This document shows positions 24,800 to 32,679 of a DNA stretch of 64,000 nt, in pieces (position 1 is the stretch's first letter; each line of letters starts with the position of its first letter). Under the pieces are notes generated by a model that was given only the letters and a program-made list of their open reading frames with translations, was not told the DNA's origin and made no database searches. Both the position numbers and the translations under genes were made by a program. Source of the stretch: Leptospira bourretii (GTDB lineage Bacteria; Spirochaetota; Leptospiria; Leptospirales; Leptospiraceae); assembly GCF_004770145.1 (NCBI RefSeq), contig NZ_RQFW01000003.1:13418-77417 (forward strand), read 5' to 3'.

Positions 24800-26877
24800 T
24801 CAAAACCCAACGCAGTTTATTTTTCTTAACTTTTATCATTCCTGTCATTTGGGGATTTAGTTTATTCATCGAAATCATTTCCTTTCGAGGTATTGAAATC
24901 ACAGAATACTATCAGTTCATCACCTTAATTTTTCTTCTGCCTATGTTATCTTATGGTGCAAACACAGCCTTTTTTGGATTTTTACTCTCACTTAAAAAAA
25001 AAGGCGACCCATTACTCAAAACAAAAAAAATCCCCGACAAGGAATTGGATTTTTCGGCGTTAGAATCAATTCCCGTTGCCATTGTGATGCCAGTTTACGA
25101 AGAAAACGAAATTTCGATTTTCTCCAGAATCAAAGTAATTTTTGAATCAACAACCAAAATCCACAAACTTCCCAAGTTAGAATACTTTATCTTAAGCGAC
25201 ACACGGACACCAGAAAAATGGATCAAAGAAGAAGCCGCCTATATAGAGTTATGTGAATCTACTAACAATTTTAATAACTTCCACTACCGAAGAAGGAAAA
25301 GCAACCTAAATGGGAAAAGTGGAAATATTGCCGACTTCTGCAGAAGATGGGGAAAAAAATATAAATACATGATCATCCTTGATGCAGATAGCCTCGTTTC
25401 GGGAGAACTCATCATCCAACTAATCGCAAATATGGAAAAAAGTCCGAAAGCGGGAATCATCCAATCCAGCACAAAAATTTTCCGCACCACAACTTTATTC
25501 CAAAAACTAACCGAATTTTCTTCTTATTTATTTAGCCCTTTTTTCCTAAAAGGAGCAACTTACTGGCAAATCAATGCAACCGGCTATTGGGGCCACAATG
25601 CCATCCTAAGAGTCAAACCATTTATGGAACATTGTGCACTCCCTCACCTTCCAGAATACGGAGGAATTGGTGGAAAAATTTTGAGCCATGATACTGTTGA
25701 AGCTGCCTTGATGCGAAAAGCAGGATATGACGTTTACTGTGCCTATGAGTTAGATGGAAGTTACGAAGAAAGTCCACCTAACATTATCGATGTGCTGAAA
25801 CGAGACCAACGTTGGTGCCAAGGAAATCTCCAACATTTTTGGTTTTTATTTGGAAAAAAAATTCCATTTATCAATAGAATTCATATTCTAAACGGAATTT
25901 TATCTTATCTCAATTCGCCCATTTGGTTGTGTTACATCTTATTGAGTTTATGGAATTATTTAGAAGACAGCAAATATCTGAATTACTCTATGTTACCCGA
26001 AGAATATGAATTTTTTAAATCGCAAATCTATGACCCACTGTATCTAAAACTATTATCCCTATCCTTGGTTTTATTATTTTTACCTAGAGTCCTAAGTTTT
26101 TTTAGCCTGCCAATCCTTCAAATTTTCAAAAAACTTCCGGCGTATCTCATGGAGACTCTATTTTCCATTTTGATTGCCCCTATTTATATGGTGTATCATA
26201 GTATCTTTGTATTTTCAATTTTACTCAACAAACGAATCACTTGGGGCCCACAAAACAGGGATGCCGACTCAGGATACAACCTTACCTATATACTCTCTTC
26301 CTTTTTTGGTGTGACAGTTCTCGGATTAGCCGCTGCTTATATCAGTTATTCTCATTCCACCATGTTGTTTGTTTTGACATTTCCTATCTGGGTTGGCTGG
26401 ATTCTTTCAATTCCTTTGGTTATTTTTACAGGAAAAGAACATAAAACTTTTAATCGATTATTTGAAACAAAGTTTTGGGAACCAAATTTCGACTTAATCA
26501 AAAACCTAGAAAATACCCTTGACTCACATAAGAATAGTTATCTGGAAGGAAGAGAATTTTTCTTTGCACTTGTCCATCCAGTTTTTTTTCACCAACACAA
26601 ACAACTACAAGGGAATAAAACTTATCAGTCAAAACTCCCAAAATCTACAGAAGAAGATCTTGTTCAGTTATTGAAACAGGGTCCAAATTCCTTAGATAGA
26701 AAAACCATCTTACGAATTCTTTCCAACAGAGAGTTGCTTGATTCATTTTATTTAAAATTTTGGACATCGAAAAAAGAAGATTGGGCAGATTATTGGACTA
26801 CCATTTGGGAAGAAATCAACCCATCTTTTTTTCCATCAATTTCCAATAATAAGAAGAACGATTTAAATCTTCAATAA
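24796..26877 (+). CDS. opgH: OpgH-type membrane glucosyltransferase
   Basis: I start this 693-residue protein at the ATG at 24796, which overlaps the preceding stop; the open frame runs further upstream but through the small membrane gene. There are two N-terminal TM helices (about 9-60), a family-2 glycosyltransferase domain (about 90-400) and a cluster of TM helices from about 410 to 570. GT2 residues are seen in VAIVMPVYEENE, YFILSDTRTPEKW, MIILDADSLVSG and the QxxRW-type RDQRWCQGNLQH. OpgH polymerises UDP-glucose into the periplasmic glucan backbone and exports it. The 3' end overlaps the convergent hydrolase gene by 62 bases. Confidence 0.93.
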   Translation: MIKTQRSLFFLTFIIPVIWGFSLFIEIISFRGIEITEYYQFITLIFLLPMLSYGANTAFFGFLLSLKKKGDPLLKTKKIPDKELDFSALESIPVAIVMPVYEENEISIFSRIKVIFESTTKIHKLPKLEYFILSDTRTPEKWIKEEAAYIELCESTNNFNNFHYRRRKSNLNGKSGNIADFCRRWGKKYKYMIILDADSLVSGELIIQLIANMEKSPKAGIIQSSTKIFRTTTLFQKLTEFSSYLFSPFFLKGATYWQINATGYWGHNAILRVKPFMEHCALPHLPEYGGIGGKILSHDTVEAALMRKAGYDVYCAYELDGSYEESPPNIIDVLKRDQRWCQGNLQHFWFLFGKKIPFINRIHILNGILSYLNSPIWLCYILLSLWNYLEDSKYLNYSMLPEEYEFFKSQIYDPLYLKLLSLSLVLLFLPRVLSFFSLPILQIFKKLPAYLMETLFSILIAPIYMVYHSIFVFSILLNKRITWGPQNRDADSGYNLTYILSSFFGVTVLGLAAAYISYSHSTMLFVLTFPIWVGWILSIPLVIFTGKEHKTFNRLFETKFWEPNFDLIKNLENTLDSHKNSYLEGREFFFALVHPVFFHQHKQLQGNKTYQSKLPKSTEEDLVQLLKQGPNSLDRKTILRILSNRELLDSFYLKFWTSKKEDWADYWTTIWEEINPSFFPSISNNKKNDLNLQ

Positions 26878-27781
26878 ATCCGCAATGTCCACCTTTGGAT
26901 TCAATCACAACTTCTAAATAGGAAGAAGGTGGAATTTCAACAAACTCTTTCCATGGAATCACCGGATCATCCATGGAAGTCAAAATCGTAGTCTGAACAC
27001 GAACTGACTTAAAAAACAAATCATTCAAAGTATAAGAATCAAAATACTCATCTACCGATGAAAAGTGAGAAAACTCTTTCACCATTTTTTCTGTGAGATG
27101 CATCACCGACTGGTAATCATCCAAGTCATGAAACGAATACAAATGAGGAAATAAATTTGCTTTTTTTTGCAAAGAAACCTTCCAAGAATTCAGAAAGTAT
27201 TTTCGCAAAAAAGGATGTTCATCCATTTTCACCGTGGCCCGCTTTGGATTTAGAGCCGGACTAAACGCAAAACAATGTTTTAATCCTGGAATTTGTTCTG
27301 CCTGTTTCGAAAGAGAATGCCGACCTGCCATCCTCAAAACAAAATTCCCTCCTAACGAAAACCCAGCCAAATACACTGGCCCCTTAAAACCAGAAGTTTT
27401 TACAAGTGCACAAACACCTTCGTAAGACTCCTGCAACAAACTTCCGTTAAATATCCCTTCGTTCAAGTGATGAGTATCACCGTGATCTCTTAAGTTTAAT
27501 CGGTAAACCGAAAATCCTTTTTGCAAAAAATGTCTTGTTGTCCGAACAATATAACTGGAATGAATGCTCCCTTCCCAACCATGTAGGAGCACAATTAGAC
27601 CTTTCGGATTTGGAACCTCATGAATTTTTGCAAGAAGTGTAGTTCCATCCTTTGCCTTTACAGACTTCCACTCACCTTTTACTGAATGGCCATAACGTTT
27701 GTCTGATTTCGATTTAAAAGAAGCCAAAAATGATTGGATCATAGCGCCAGAAAAAAAAGGCAATGGTTTAAAGAGACTCAT
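26816..27781 (-). CDS. Alpha/beta hydrolase, YheT-like
   Basis: The 321-residue protein has a YheT/EMB8-like pattern: LIVLLHGWEGSIHSSYIVRT (oxyanion region), FSVYRLNLRDHGDTHHLNEG, and the nucleophile elbow GFSLGGNF (about residue 150). The acidic residue is in TSMDDPVIPWKEF, and the final His in SKGGHCGFIEDL. Such enzymes are cytoplasmic or membrane-associated esterases of uncertain substrate. Its last 62 bases overlap the 3' end of opgH on the other strand. Confidence 0.85.
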   Translation of the reverse strand: MSLFKPLPFFSGAMIQSFLASFKSKSDKRYGHSVKGEWKSVKAKDGTTLLAKIHEVPNPKGLIVLLHGWEGSIHSSYIVRTTRHFLQKGFSVYRLNLRDHGDTHHLNEGIFNGSLLQESYEGVCALVKTSGFKGPVYLAGFSLGGNFVLRMAGRHSLSKQAEQIPGLKHCFAFSPALNPKRATVKMDEHPFLRKYFLNSWKVSLQKKANLFPHLYSFHDLDDYQSVMHLTEKMVKEFSHFSSVDEYFDSYTLNDLFFKSVRVQTTILTSMDDPVIPWKEFVEIPPSSYLEVVIESKGGHCGFIEDLNRSSYYWKLMEKKMG

Positions 27782-27895
27782 AGCGGGATCACCCTACTTT
27801 CGCCGAATTAGAATTTTTTACAATAAATTATCCTCGACGAACCCTACCAAAAGCTGTTTCAATTAAGAAAGCCTCGATAAAACTTAGGACCCAAT

Positions 27896-28342
27896 ATGAG
27901 ATTTATACCTTCTAGTCTACTTTTATGTTTCATCGCCTGCCAAAGTTATACGCCACTAAAATCCGAATGGAAAACTGTAGGTGATACAGAAGTGTTTTAT
28001 GCAGCCGTTTCTGCAAAAGCAAGCCAACAAGCCATTGAATCAGGTAGCCTTGCTATGAGAAGGAGCACTTGCTTAAACGCAACAAATCTCCTCTCCACTT
28101 CCCCAAAACTCACGTCCATCCTCTTAGAACAAGAGTCTGTCCAACTAGATGAAGTAGAAACAAAGGACTTAGGTCGCCTTATCTCTGCTCACAAAATCAA
28201 ACCCAAACAAGACTCATGCCAATCGGAAAATAGCGATTATTTTTTCGCAAGTCCCGCTTGGGAAAACTGCCAATGCCTGTACTCCATCGAATACCCAGGC
28301 GGGAGAAAACAATTCAGACAAGATCTAACACAAATAAAATAA
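27896..28342 (+). CDS. Small lipoprotein of unknown function
   Basis: The 148-residue product begins with a short signal and lipobox (SSLLLCFIACQSY). The mature part has six Cys residues (for example STCLNATN, QDSCQSE, ENCQCLYSIEY), so disulphides are likely, and contains EVFYAAVSAKASQQAIESGS, a pattern seen in small spirochaetal envelope proteins that carry an LPP20-like segment. No catalytic motif. It stands alone to the left of the replication region and converges with the left initiator-like gene. Confidence 0.65.
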   Translation: MRFIPSSLLLCFIACQSYTPLKSEWKTVGDTEVFYAAVSAKASQQAIESGSLAMRRSTCLNATNLLSTSPKLTSILLEQESVQLDEVETKDLGRLISAHKIKPKQDSCQSENSDYFFASPAWENCQCLYSIEYPGGRKQFRQDLTQIK

Positions 28343-28390
28343 CCAAAAAAACAAAGAAGGCAAACCAATCCTTATCCTGGATTTGCCTTC
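28343..28390 (-). terminator. Rho-independent terminator of the left initiator-like gene
   Basis: On the minus strand GAAGGCAAA and TTTGCCTTC form a 9-bp stem (28382-28390 with 28356-28364), followed by TTTGTTTTTTT (28343-28355 complement). The stem includes the stop-codon region of the wHTH gene (stop at 28372-28374), so termination is immediate. On the plus strand there is no T-tract after the stem. Confidence 0.7.
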
Positions 28391-28953
28391 CAACGTTTCC
28401 AATAGACTAGCTGCAACCCACTCAGTGCCTCTGGGCCACTCAGATCTGCAAGTGACATCCTTGTCGAAAAAGAAAGTTCCCTTTCGCACCAATTCAAAAA
28501 CTCTTTCCAATCTGATTTCCTTACTTCTATCTCAATCCCTTTATGTACTTTTTTTTCTAATTGGTATTTATAAGAAGGCTTCGTATCCTCCGTGGACCCA
28601 GACTTGGATGAAACTCCGATTCCCACTCGGACAGACAATCCATCCCCTCTTATCTCTGTCGTTTTTTCATCCGACGCAAGGCCTGCCCGCAAAACCATTG
28701 GTTTTAAAAATCTTTTCCTTCCATCAAATCCGGTTTGTTTCAATAAACCTTTTTTTTTGAGCTCAGAAACCAATCGAGAAATTGTATCTTTTTTCAATCT
28801 CAAAACAGTCCCCAAATACTCGTTAGAAGCAAAACATCCACCACAAGCATCCAAAGACACAATCTCTGCATACAACTTGGTTTGATTTGGACTAAGACCC
28901 AAATCCTCCATCCATTGGGCGACCCAAACGCCCGTTCTTTTTGATCCATTCAT
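28372..28953 (-). CDS. Winged-HTH initiator-like protein, left copy
   Basis: From the ATG at 28953 (AGGGG five bases upstream) this is a 193-residue protein. Residues about 10-90 form a winged-helix domain: LSPNQTKLYAEIVSLDACGG, CFASNEYLGTVLRLKKDTIS, RLVSELKKKGLLKQTGFDGR. The C-terminal part has WKEFLNWCERELSFSTRMSL. It is closely similar to the protein at 31824-32456, with near-identical segments (QTKLYAEIVSL, GGCFASN, LLEQ/LKQTGFDGR, FLKP). Because the two flank parAB they are likely replication initiators or regulators of this replicon. Alternative: MarR-like transcription factors. Confidence 0.7.
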   Translation of the reverse strand: MNGSKRTGVWVAQWMEDLGLSPNQTKLYAEIVSLDACGGCFASNEYLGTVLRLKKDTISRLVSELKKKGLLKQTGFDGRKRFLKPMVLRAGLASDEKTTEIRGDGLSVRVGIGVSSKSGSTEDTKPSYKYQLEKKVHKGIEIEVRKSDWKEFLNWCERELSFSTRMSLADLSGPEALSGLQLVYWKRWKANPG

Positions 28954-29197
28954 AACGACCCCTGCTATCCAACACAGGCCTTCGGCGTCCAAAAAAAATT
29001 TTCTTTGGATTTGCTACAGAAGAAAGATAAACCTTCGGCACTGTAACATACGCTTTGGAAGTTTTAACAACGTCCATATTTGGAATTCATTTGAATTCCA
29101 GGTGATGTATATAAGCGGTATAAATTGTGGAAGACCGCTTTGGGATTTAGGGACACCTCCCCTACCCAAGCCTCTATTAACATTCGATTTCGATTTT

Positions 29198-29220
29198 TGT
29201 CAAGTATTAATGTGACATAA
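29198..29220 (-). promoter_or_regulatory. Promoter and operator-like site of the left initiator gene
   Basis: On the minus strand TTATGTCACAT (29220-29210) is followed after six bases by a consensus -35 TTGACA (29203-29198). A GTTAAT -10-like box lies 16 bases further. TTATGTCACAT has ATGT-C-ACAT dyad symmetry. The same motif and -35 occur before the right initiator gene, which makes both more credible. Confidence 0.6.
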
Positions 29221-29481
29221 TCCCAAACCGAATTTGGAAACAAAAAAGAAGATCCGTTGGAATAGGGTAGGGGAAAAAGAAAGGAGAGAAGTCTCTCTGA
29301 ACTGCTTCCACACAATCCAGAGAGTTTACATCACCCGGTTAAAGGGGTTACAAACAATCTAACAAGATCACAAAAATAGTACAAGGATTTTTCTATTTCA
29401 AAACTCAAAAAAAAACTCCAGCTACTCGGGCGCATCGAATCCCTTCAATTCCAAACAGAAAAGAAAAACGACCAGGCTCTT

Positions 29482-29524
29482 CGCTCCAATCTTTCGTTTC
29501 ACGAAAGGATTTCCGCTGCGATCC
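29482..29524. repeat. 43-bp hairpin repeat, copy 1
   Basis: This segment begins CGCTCCAATC and ends GGATTTCCGCTGCGATCC. Its core folds as CTTTCGT-TTC-ACGAAAG. It matches the element at 55798-55840 at 36 of 43 positions with no gaps. Two of the stem differences are compensatory, so the structure rather than the sequence is conserved. No gene or terminator function explains it. Copy 1 sits about 140 bases upstream of parA. Confidence 0.7.
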
Positions 29525-29572
29525 TTTGCGCATGACACCGAAGATAAAATTCAAAACACCAACACATATGGG

Positions 29573-29594
29573 AAAAGTACGCCGGCGTACTTTT
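29573..29594. promoter_or_regulatory. parS-like palindrome upstream of parA
   Basis: A perfect 22-bp palindrome with core GTACGCCGGCGTAC (29577-29590) flanked by AAAA and TTTT. It lies 66 bases before the parA ATG. The same 14-bp core recurs between parA and parB. The position fits a centromere site bound by ParB, or an operator for autoregulation. It is unlike the chromosomal parS (TGTTTCACGTGAAACA). Confidence 0.7.
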
Positions 29595-29660
29595 CAAAAA
29601 TAATTCATTTTTTTGATTTTTCATTGCACAAAGAAGAAGCTTTCACAATCTAATTTTGCA

Positions 29661-30392
29661 ATGAAGATCATCACAGTTGCCAACATCAAAGGCGGAACTT
29701 CAAAATCCACCACAGCCATTCATCTTGCCTTAGCTCTTTCCAAAAGAGGGAAAACTTTAGCAATCGACATGGACCCACAAGCCGACTTATCCGACTTCTT
29801 TTTTCCTGAAGAACCTGTTGAGTTTTTCGATTCAGGAAACACTCTTTCTGTTTTAAATGCAGAAACAACTTTAAGTGAATCTGTGAAACCTTCCAACGAT
29901 ATAGATGTGTTGCCATCCATCATCGAACTTTCGGATTTAAGTTATTTAGCCTCAAAAGACTTTTCCATGATCCCTCGCCTCAAAAACATCCTACTCAAAG
30001 CAAAATATGATTACGTAGTAATTGACACCCCTGGATCCGGTTCCTCAGAAAACATCGCATCTTACCTCCCAGCCTCTGTCATCTTGGTTCCTGTCACTCC
30101 ATCCAAATGGGCAGTTCGAACTGTGGCCCAAGTCCTAAAAAAAGTAGATGAAGCGGAAAGATTTGATGAACAATCAAAGAAAAAATCCGTCATGATCCTC
30201 CCCTCTCAATGGGGAACTTCTCAAAAACAAATGGATCTACTTGAAAAGCTCAACACAATCAAAACATTAAAAATTTTAGAACCCATCCCAAAAAACGACA
30301 GTATTCGGGACCGAACTGAAACTGGGAAACCTCTACAGGAAGGAAGCGCTCCTTGGAAAGCTTTCGAAACTTTAGCGGAGAAATTAAAGTAA
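29661..30392 (+). CDS. parA: ParA-type partition ATPase
   Basis: The 243-residue protein starts with the deviant Walker A of ParA/MinD ATPases, IKGGTSKSTTAI (Lys10 and Lys15), then LAIDMDPQADLS and VVIDTPGSGSSENI. A TTG at 29613 opens the frame further but adds residues outside the fold, so I use the ATG at 29661. There is no N-terminal HTH, so this is the short (type Ib or chromosomal-like) class, which places DNA-binding regulation on ParB. ParA forms nucleoid-bound gradients that pull ParB-parS complexes apart. parB follows after 27 bases, with a parS-like palindrome in between. Confidence 0.93.
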   Translation: MKIITVANIKGGTSKSTTAIHLALALSKRGKTLAIDMDPQADLSDFFFPEEPVEFFDSGNTLSVLNAETTLSESVKPSNDIDVLPSIIELSDLSYLASKDFSMIPRLKNILLKAKYDYVVIDTPGSGSSENIASYLPASVILVPVTPSKWAVRTVAQVLKKVDEAERFDEQSKKKSVMILPSQWGTSQKQMDLLEKLNTIKTLKILEPIPKNDSIRDRTETGKPLQEGSAPWKAFETLAEKLK

Positions 30393-30408
30393 GGTACGCC
30401 GGCGTACC
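30393..30408. promoter_or_regulatory. parS-like palindrome between parA and parB
   Basis: GGTACGCCGGCGTACC, a perfect 16-bp palindrome, starts directly after the parA stop and ends 11 bases before the parB ATG. It has the same GTACGCCGGCGTAC core as the site upstream of parA. In the mRNA it could also form a hairpin close to the parB ribosome site (CTGGGA), so it may affect parB translation. Confidence 0.7.
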
Positions 30409-30419
30409 TGGGAATTTTT

Positions 30420-31298
30420 ATGAAAAACAAAGCAAACTATAACCCGGCAGACATACTTTCTAGAGCCACCCAAAGAACCTCTTCTTTAAATCCATTCCTA
30501 AAAGAAGAGAACACAGAAAATCATAACGCAAGTGATATCCCTATCGATCAGATCATAACAGAAAACAACCCCAGAAAAACATTTAACGATTCCACTATCA
30601 GGGAACTAGCAGAATCAATTTCTCAATATGGCCTTTTACAACCAATCGTGGTTAGAAAAAAAGCAGGGAAATATGAACTCATCAACGGAGAAAGAAGATT
30701 CCGAGCCCACAAACTTCTCAAAAGGAAAACCATTTTAGCGATTGTTAAAAACGTAGAACAAATCGACATCTCCAAGTTGCCTGAAATCAAATTGGTAGAG
30801 AACTTACAACGAGAAGATTTGCCAGAATCCGATCTTGCCCTATCTTTACAGGAATTAAAAAATAGGCATAAAGAAACCAACGAACAATTGGCAAAACGTA
30901 TCAACAAATCAGCACAATGGGTAAAAACAAAAATTGCTCATGCAGAAATCTTAAAAGAAACAGCGCCAAATTCTTCTGTAGATAAAAGCCATCCGATCTT
31001 CCAAATACCCACAAGTTTGTTTACAGAAATTGCACCACTTGACGTTCCAAATCGGAAAAGAGCGATCGACTACCTGATCAAAGGGCTAGAAAAAAAAGGT
31101 GATTTCCCATCCAGAAACGATTTAAGAGAGTTTGTTCGCCCCCTAAAACCAAACAAACCCAAACCAACAAAAACGAAACTAGGAAACCTGGAACTAAAGG
31201 ATCTAAAAAACAAATTGTCCAAAATAAAAGAAAAAATCTCTCAACTTCAAAATGAAAAAACCATTTTAGAGGAAACCATTAGGAAATATAAAAAATAA
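30420..31298 (+). CDS. parB: ParB-type partition protein
   Basis: The 292-residue protein has the ParB/Srx CTPase fold at about 38-130, with the CTP-binding motif GERRFRA (90-96) and ENLQRED (127-133). An HTH follows (about 145-175, LAKRINKSAQWVKTKIAHAE). The C-terminal 60 residues are basic and end in a coiled coil (LSKIKEKISQLQNEKTILEE), probably the dimerisation element. ParB loads on parS, spreads as a CTP-dependent clamp and is moved by ParA. It forms an operon with parA. Confidence 0.93.
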   Translation: MKNKANYNPADILSRATQRTSSLNPFLKEENTENHNASDIPIDQIITENNPRKTFNDSTIRELAESISQYGLLQPIVVRKKAGKYELINGERRFRAHKLLKRKTILAIVKNVEQIDISKLPEIKLVENLQREDLPESDLALSLQELKNRHKETNEQLAKRINKSAQWVKTKIAHAEILKETAPNSSVDKSHPIFQIPTSLFTEIAPLDVPNRKRAIDYLIKGLEKKGDFPSRNDLREFVRPLKPNKPKPTKTKLGNLELKDLKNKLSKIKEKISQLQNEKTILEETIRKYKK

Positions 31299-31823
31299 AT
31301 CGCAAGAGGCCTGGCACATTCGCTAAAACCTTCTCTATTTTTTTTGTAATGTGAAGAGAAAAAAACTTGTACTTCTTTTCGAAACAATCTACATTGTATT
31401 TAGATCCTTAACCGGGTTGAACAATAAAGCCCTGGGAAGTGTGGTAGCGACCCGGGGCCATTTCCCCCACCTTTTCAAACTTTCATCCACTCTCCCCTAA
31501 TGAGACAGTCACCGAATTATGTCACATTTTTCTCTTGACGAAATTTTTAAATTTGTACATATAGGGAACGTTCGGGTCACACAACCGGACACGGCTCTAC
31601 CACAATGCCGTTATTGTTCAAACCGGAATTTCTAAAAAAAGTTCCGAAAGGACGTTCGTAAGAACTTCCAAATTTCTCTTCTCTTGTTGGACCGAAGGTT
31701 TGTTTTTTAAAAAAATCAAATTCATTCACGAGAGCAGAGGAGGTATACCCAAAAGGTATATTGGCAAAAGACAACCAAACGCTCGTAGCCGGAGATGTGT
31801 TCGTTTGGGCAAAGGAACCTAAA
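31299..31823. other. Right half of the replication/partition intergenic region
   Basis: About 525 bases between parB and the right wHTH gene. It contains TTAACCGGGT (31408-31417), which can pair with ACCCGG (31450-31455), then GTGTGGTAGC, a C-rich stretch, TTATGTCACAT (31517-31527), -35 TTGACG (31535-31540) and a leader of about 260 bases including GGACGTTCGTAAGAACTTCC (31650-31669). Each of these occurs in the same order, inverted, in the left region. No separate gene is seen; an internal 65-codon minus-strand frame is not supported. Confidence 0.5.
31517..31540 (+). promoter_or_regulatory. Promoter and operator-like site of the right initiator gene
   Basis: TTATGTCACAT (31517-31527) is identical to the left copy and lies seven bases before TTGACG (31535-31540). 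A -10 is not sharp; CATATA or TATAGG around 31558-31565 are candidates. Conservation of an 11-bp motif at the same place in both modules suggests a shared regulator, possibly the initiators themselves. Confidence 0.6.
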
Positions 31824-32456
31824 ATGAAAACAAATCGAACAGGAATTTGGATTCCCGTTTGGATTGAGAACTTAAACTTATCTCATAGCCAAACAAAATT
31901 ATATGCTGAGATTGTCTCTTTACATGACAAAGGTGGGTGTTTTGCATCCAATCGTTATTTCGGGGAAGTTCTTGGTCTCAAAATGGACACAGTTTCTAGA
32001 CTGATTACTTCTTTAAAGAAACTAGGCCTTCTCGAACAAACAGGATTTGACGGAAGACGACGTTTCCTAAAACCTCTCTTCGCAAAACAAAACCAAACGG
32101 GTCTAGAAACAAAAGAACCTTTGGAGAAAAATCCAATGCTAACAAAACAAGAGGAAGACCGACCCGTAAAAAAACACCAAGTCCGGTCCTTAAAAAAATC
32201 CAATGCAGAATGGGAAAAAACTGTGACCCCCTTAGTAAGTACATTAAAGGTACAAAAAGAAGTACAAAAGAAAAGTTCTTGGGAAGAATTTAAAATTTGG
32301 AGCGAAAGATCTTTGTCAAAGTCCACCTATTTCCAAATTGCAAGTATTTCATCTCCTGATTTTTTACAAGGGGCATCTCGTTTGATTTGGAAGAATTGGA
32401 TGGAAAAACAAAAATCCTTACAACACTTTCAAATACAATATGGCCCTTCTTTTTAG
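31824..32456 (+). CDS. Winged-HTH initiator-like protein, right copy
   Basis: Starting at the ATG at 31824 (AAAGGA eight bases upstream) gives 210 residues. The winged-helix region (about 12-85) has LSHSQTKLYAEIVSLHDKGG, FGEVLGLKMDTVSRLITSLK and LGLLEQTGFDGRRRFLKPLF. The middle is Lys/Glu-rich and the end has WEEFKIWSERSLSKSTYFQI. It is a paralogue of 28372-28953 and points away from parAB in the opposite direction. Replication initiation or copy-number control is the best guess from position; a transcription factor role cannot be excluded. An upstream in-frame start at 31761 lacks the good ribosome site. Confidence 0.7.
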   Translation: MKTNRTGIWIPVWIENLNLSHSQTKLYAEIVSLHDKGGCFASNRYFGEVLGLKMDTVSRLITSLKKLGLLEQTGFDGRRRFLKPLFAKQNQTGLETKEPLEKNPMLTKQEEDRPVKKHQVRSLKKSNAEWEKTVTPLVSTLKVQKEVQKKSSWEEFKIWSERSLSKSTYFQIASISSPDFLQGASRLIWKNWMEKQKSLQHFQIQYGPSF

Positions 32457-32479
32457 ATTTTACTTTTAAGGAAATACAA

Positions 32480-32668
32480 ATGGAAGTTTATCAACACATC
32501 AAAACAGGGAATTTTTATCTTAAGTTAGATGAAGCAAAAAATTGTACAAACGCTAACGACGGACAACAGATGGTTTTCTACTGCGAATATGGCAAGGAAA
32601 ATCCAATGAAATTTGTGAGAGATAAAAAAGAATTTTTAGAGAAGTTTAAAGTGATAGATCTTTCATAA
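32480..32668 (+). CDS. Small DUF1653-like protein
   Basis: The 62-residue protein starts at the ATG at 32480, with AAGGAAA correctly spaced upstream. Its pattern VYQHIKTGNFYLKLDEAKNC, then QMVFYCEYGKENPMKFVRDK and FLEKFKVI resembles the DUF1653 domain (YRHYKG…V.Y..LY…R….F). It starts 23 bases after the right initiator-like gene and may be co-transcribed. Function unknown. Confidence 0.6.
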   Translation: MEVYQHIKTGNFYLKLDEAKNCTNANDGQQMVFYCEYGKENPMKFVRDKKEFLEKFKVIDLS

Positions 32669-32679
32669 AAACCTAAATC

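Larger units (their letters stand above)
28954..29660. other. Left half of the replication/partition intergenic region
   Basis: About 700 bases between the left wHTH gene and parA. From left to right it holds the 5' leader of the wHTH gene with GGACGTTGTTAAAACTTCC (29054-29075, minus), a minus-strand promoter (TTGACA 29198-29203) with an upstream TTATGTCACAT (29210-29220), TTAACCGGGT (29333-29342, minus), a hairpin repeat at 29482-29524, and the palindrome at 29573-29594. A TAAAAT -10-like box at 29545-29550 may serve parA. No iterons or clear DnaA boxes were seen. Part of an origin is likely here, but no unwinding element can be assigned. Confidence 0.5.

Noticed and set aside
28383..28885. 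Plus-strand frames of 97-125 codons over the left initiator-like gene.
   Set aside because: They are shadows of the wHTH gene, which has a paralogue, a ribosome site and a terminator.
28892..29077. 61-codon minus-strand leader frame before the left initiator gene, starting in the conserved GGACGTT segment.
   Set aside because: The equivalent right-hand leader has no start codon and meets a stop at once, so the conservation is not of a peptide.
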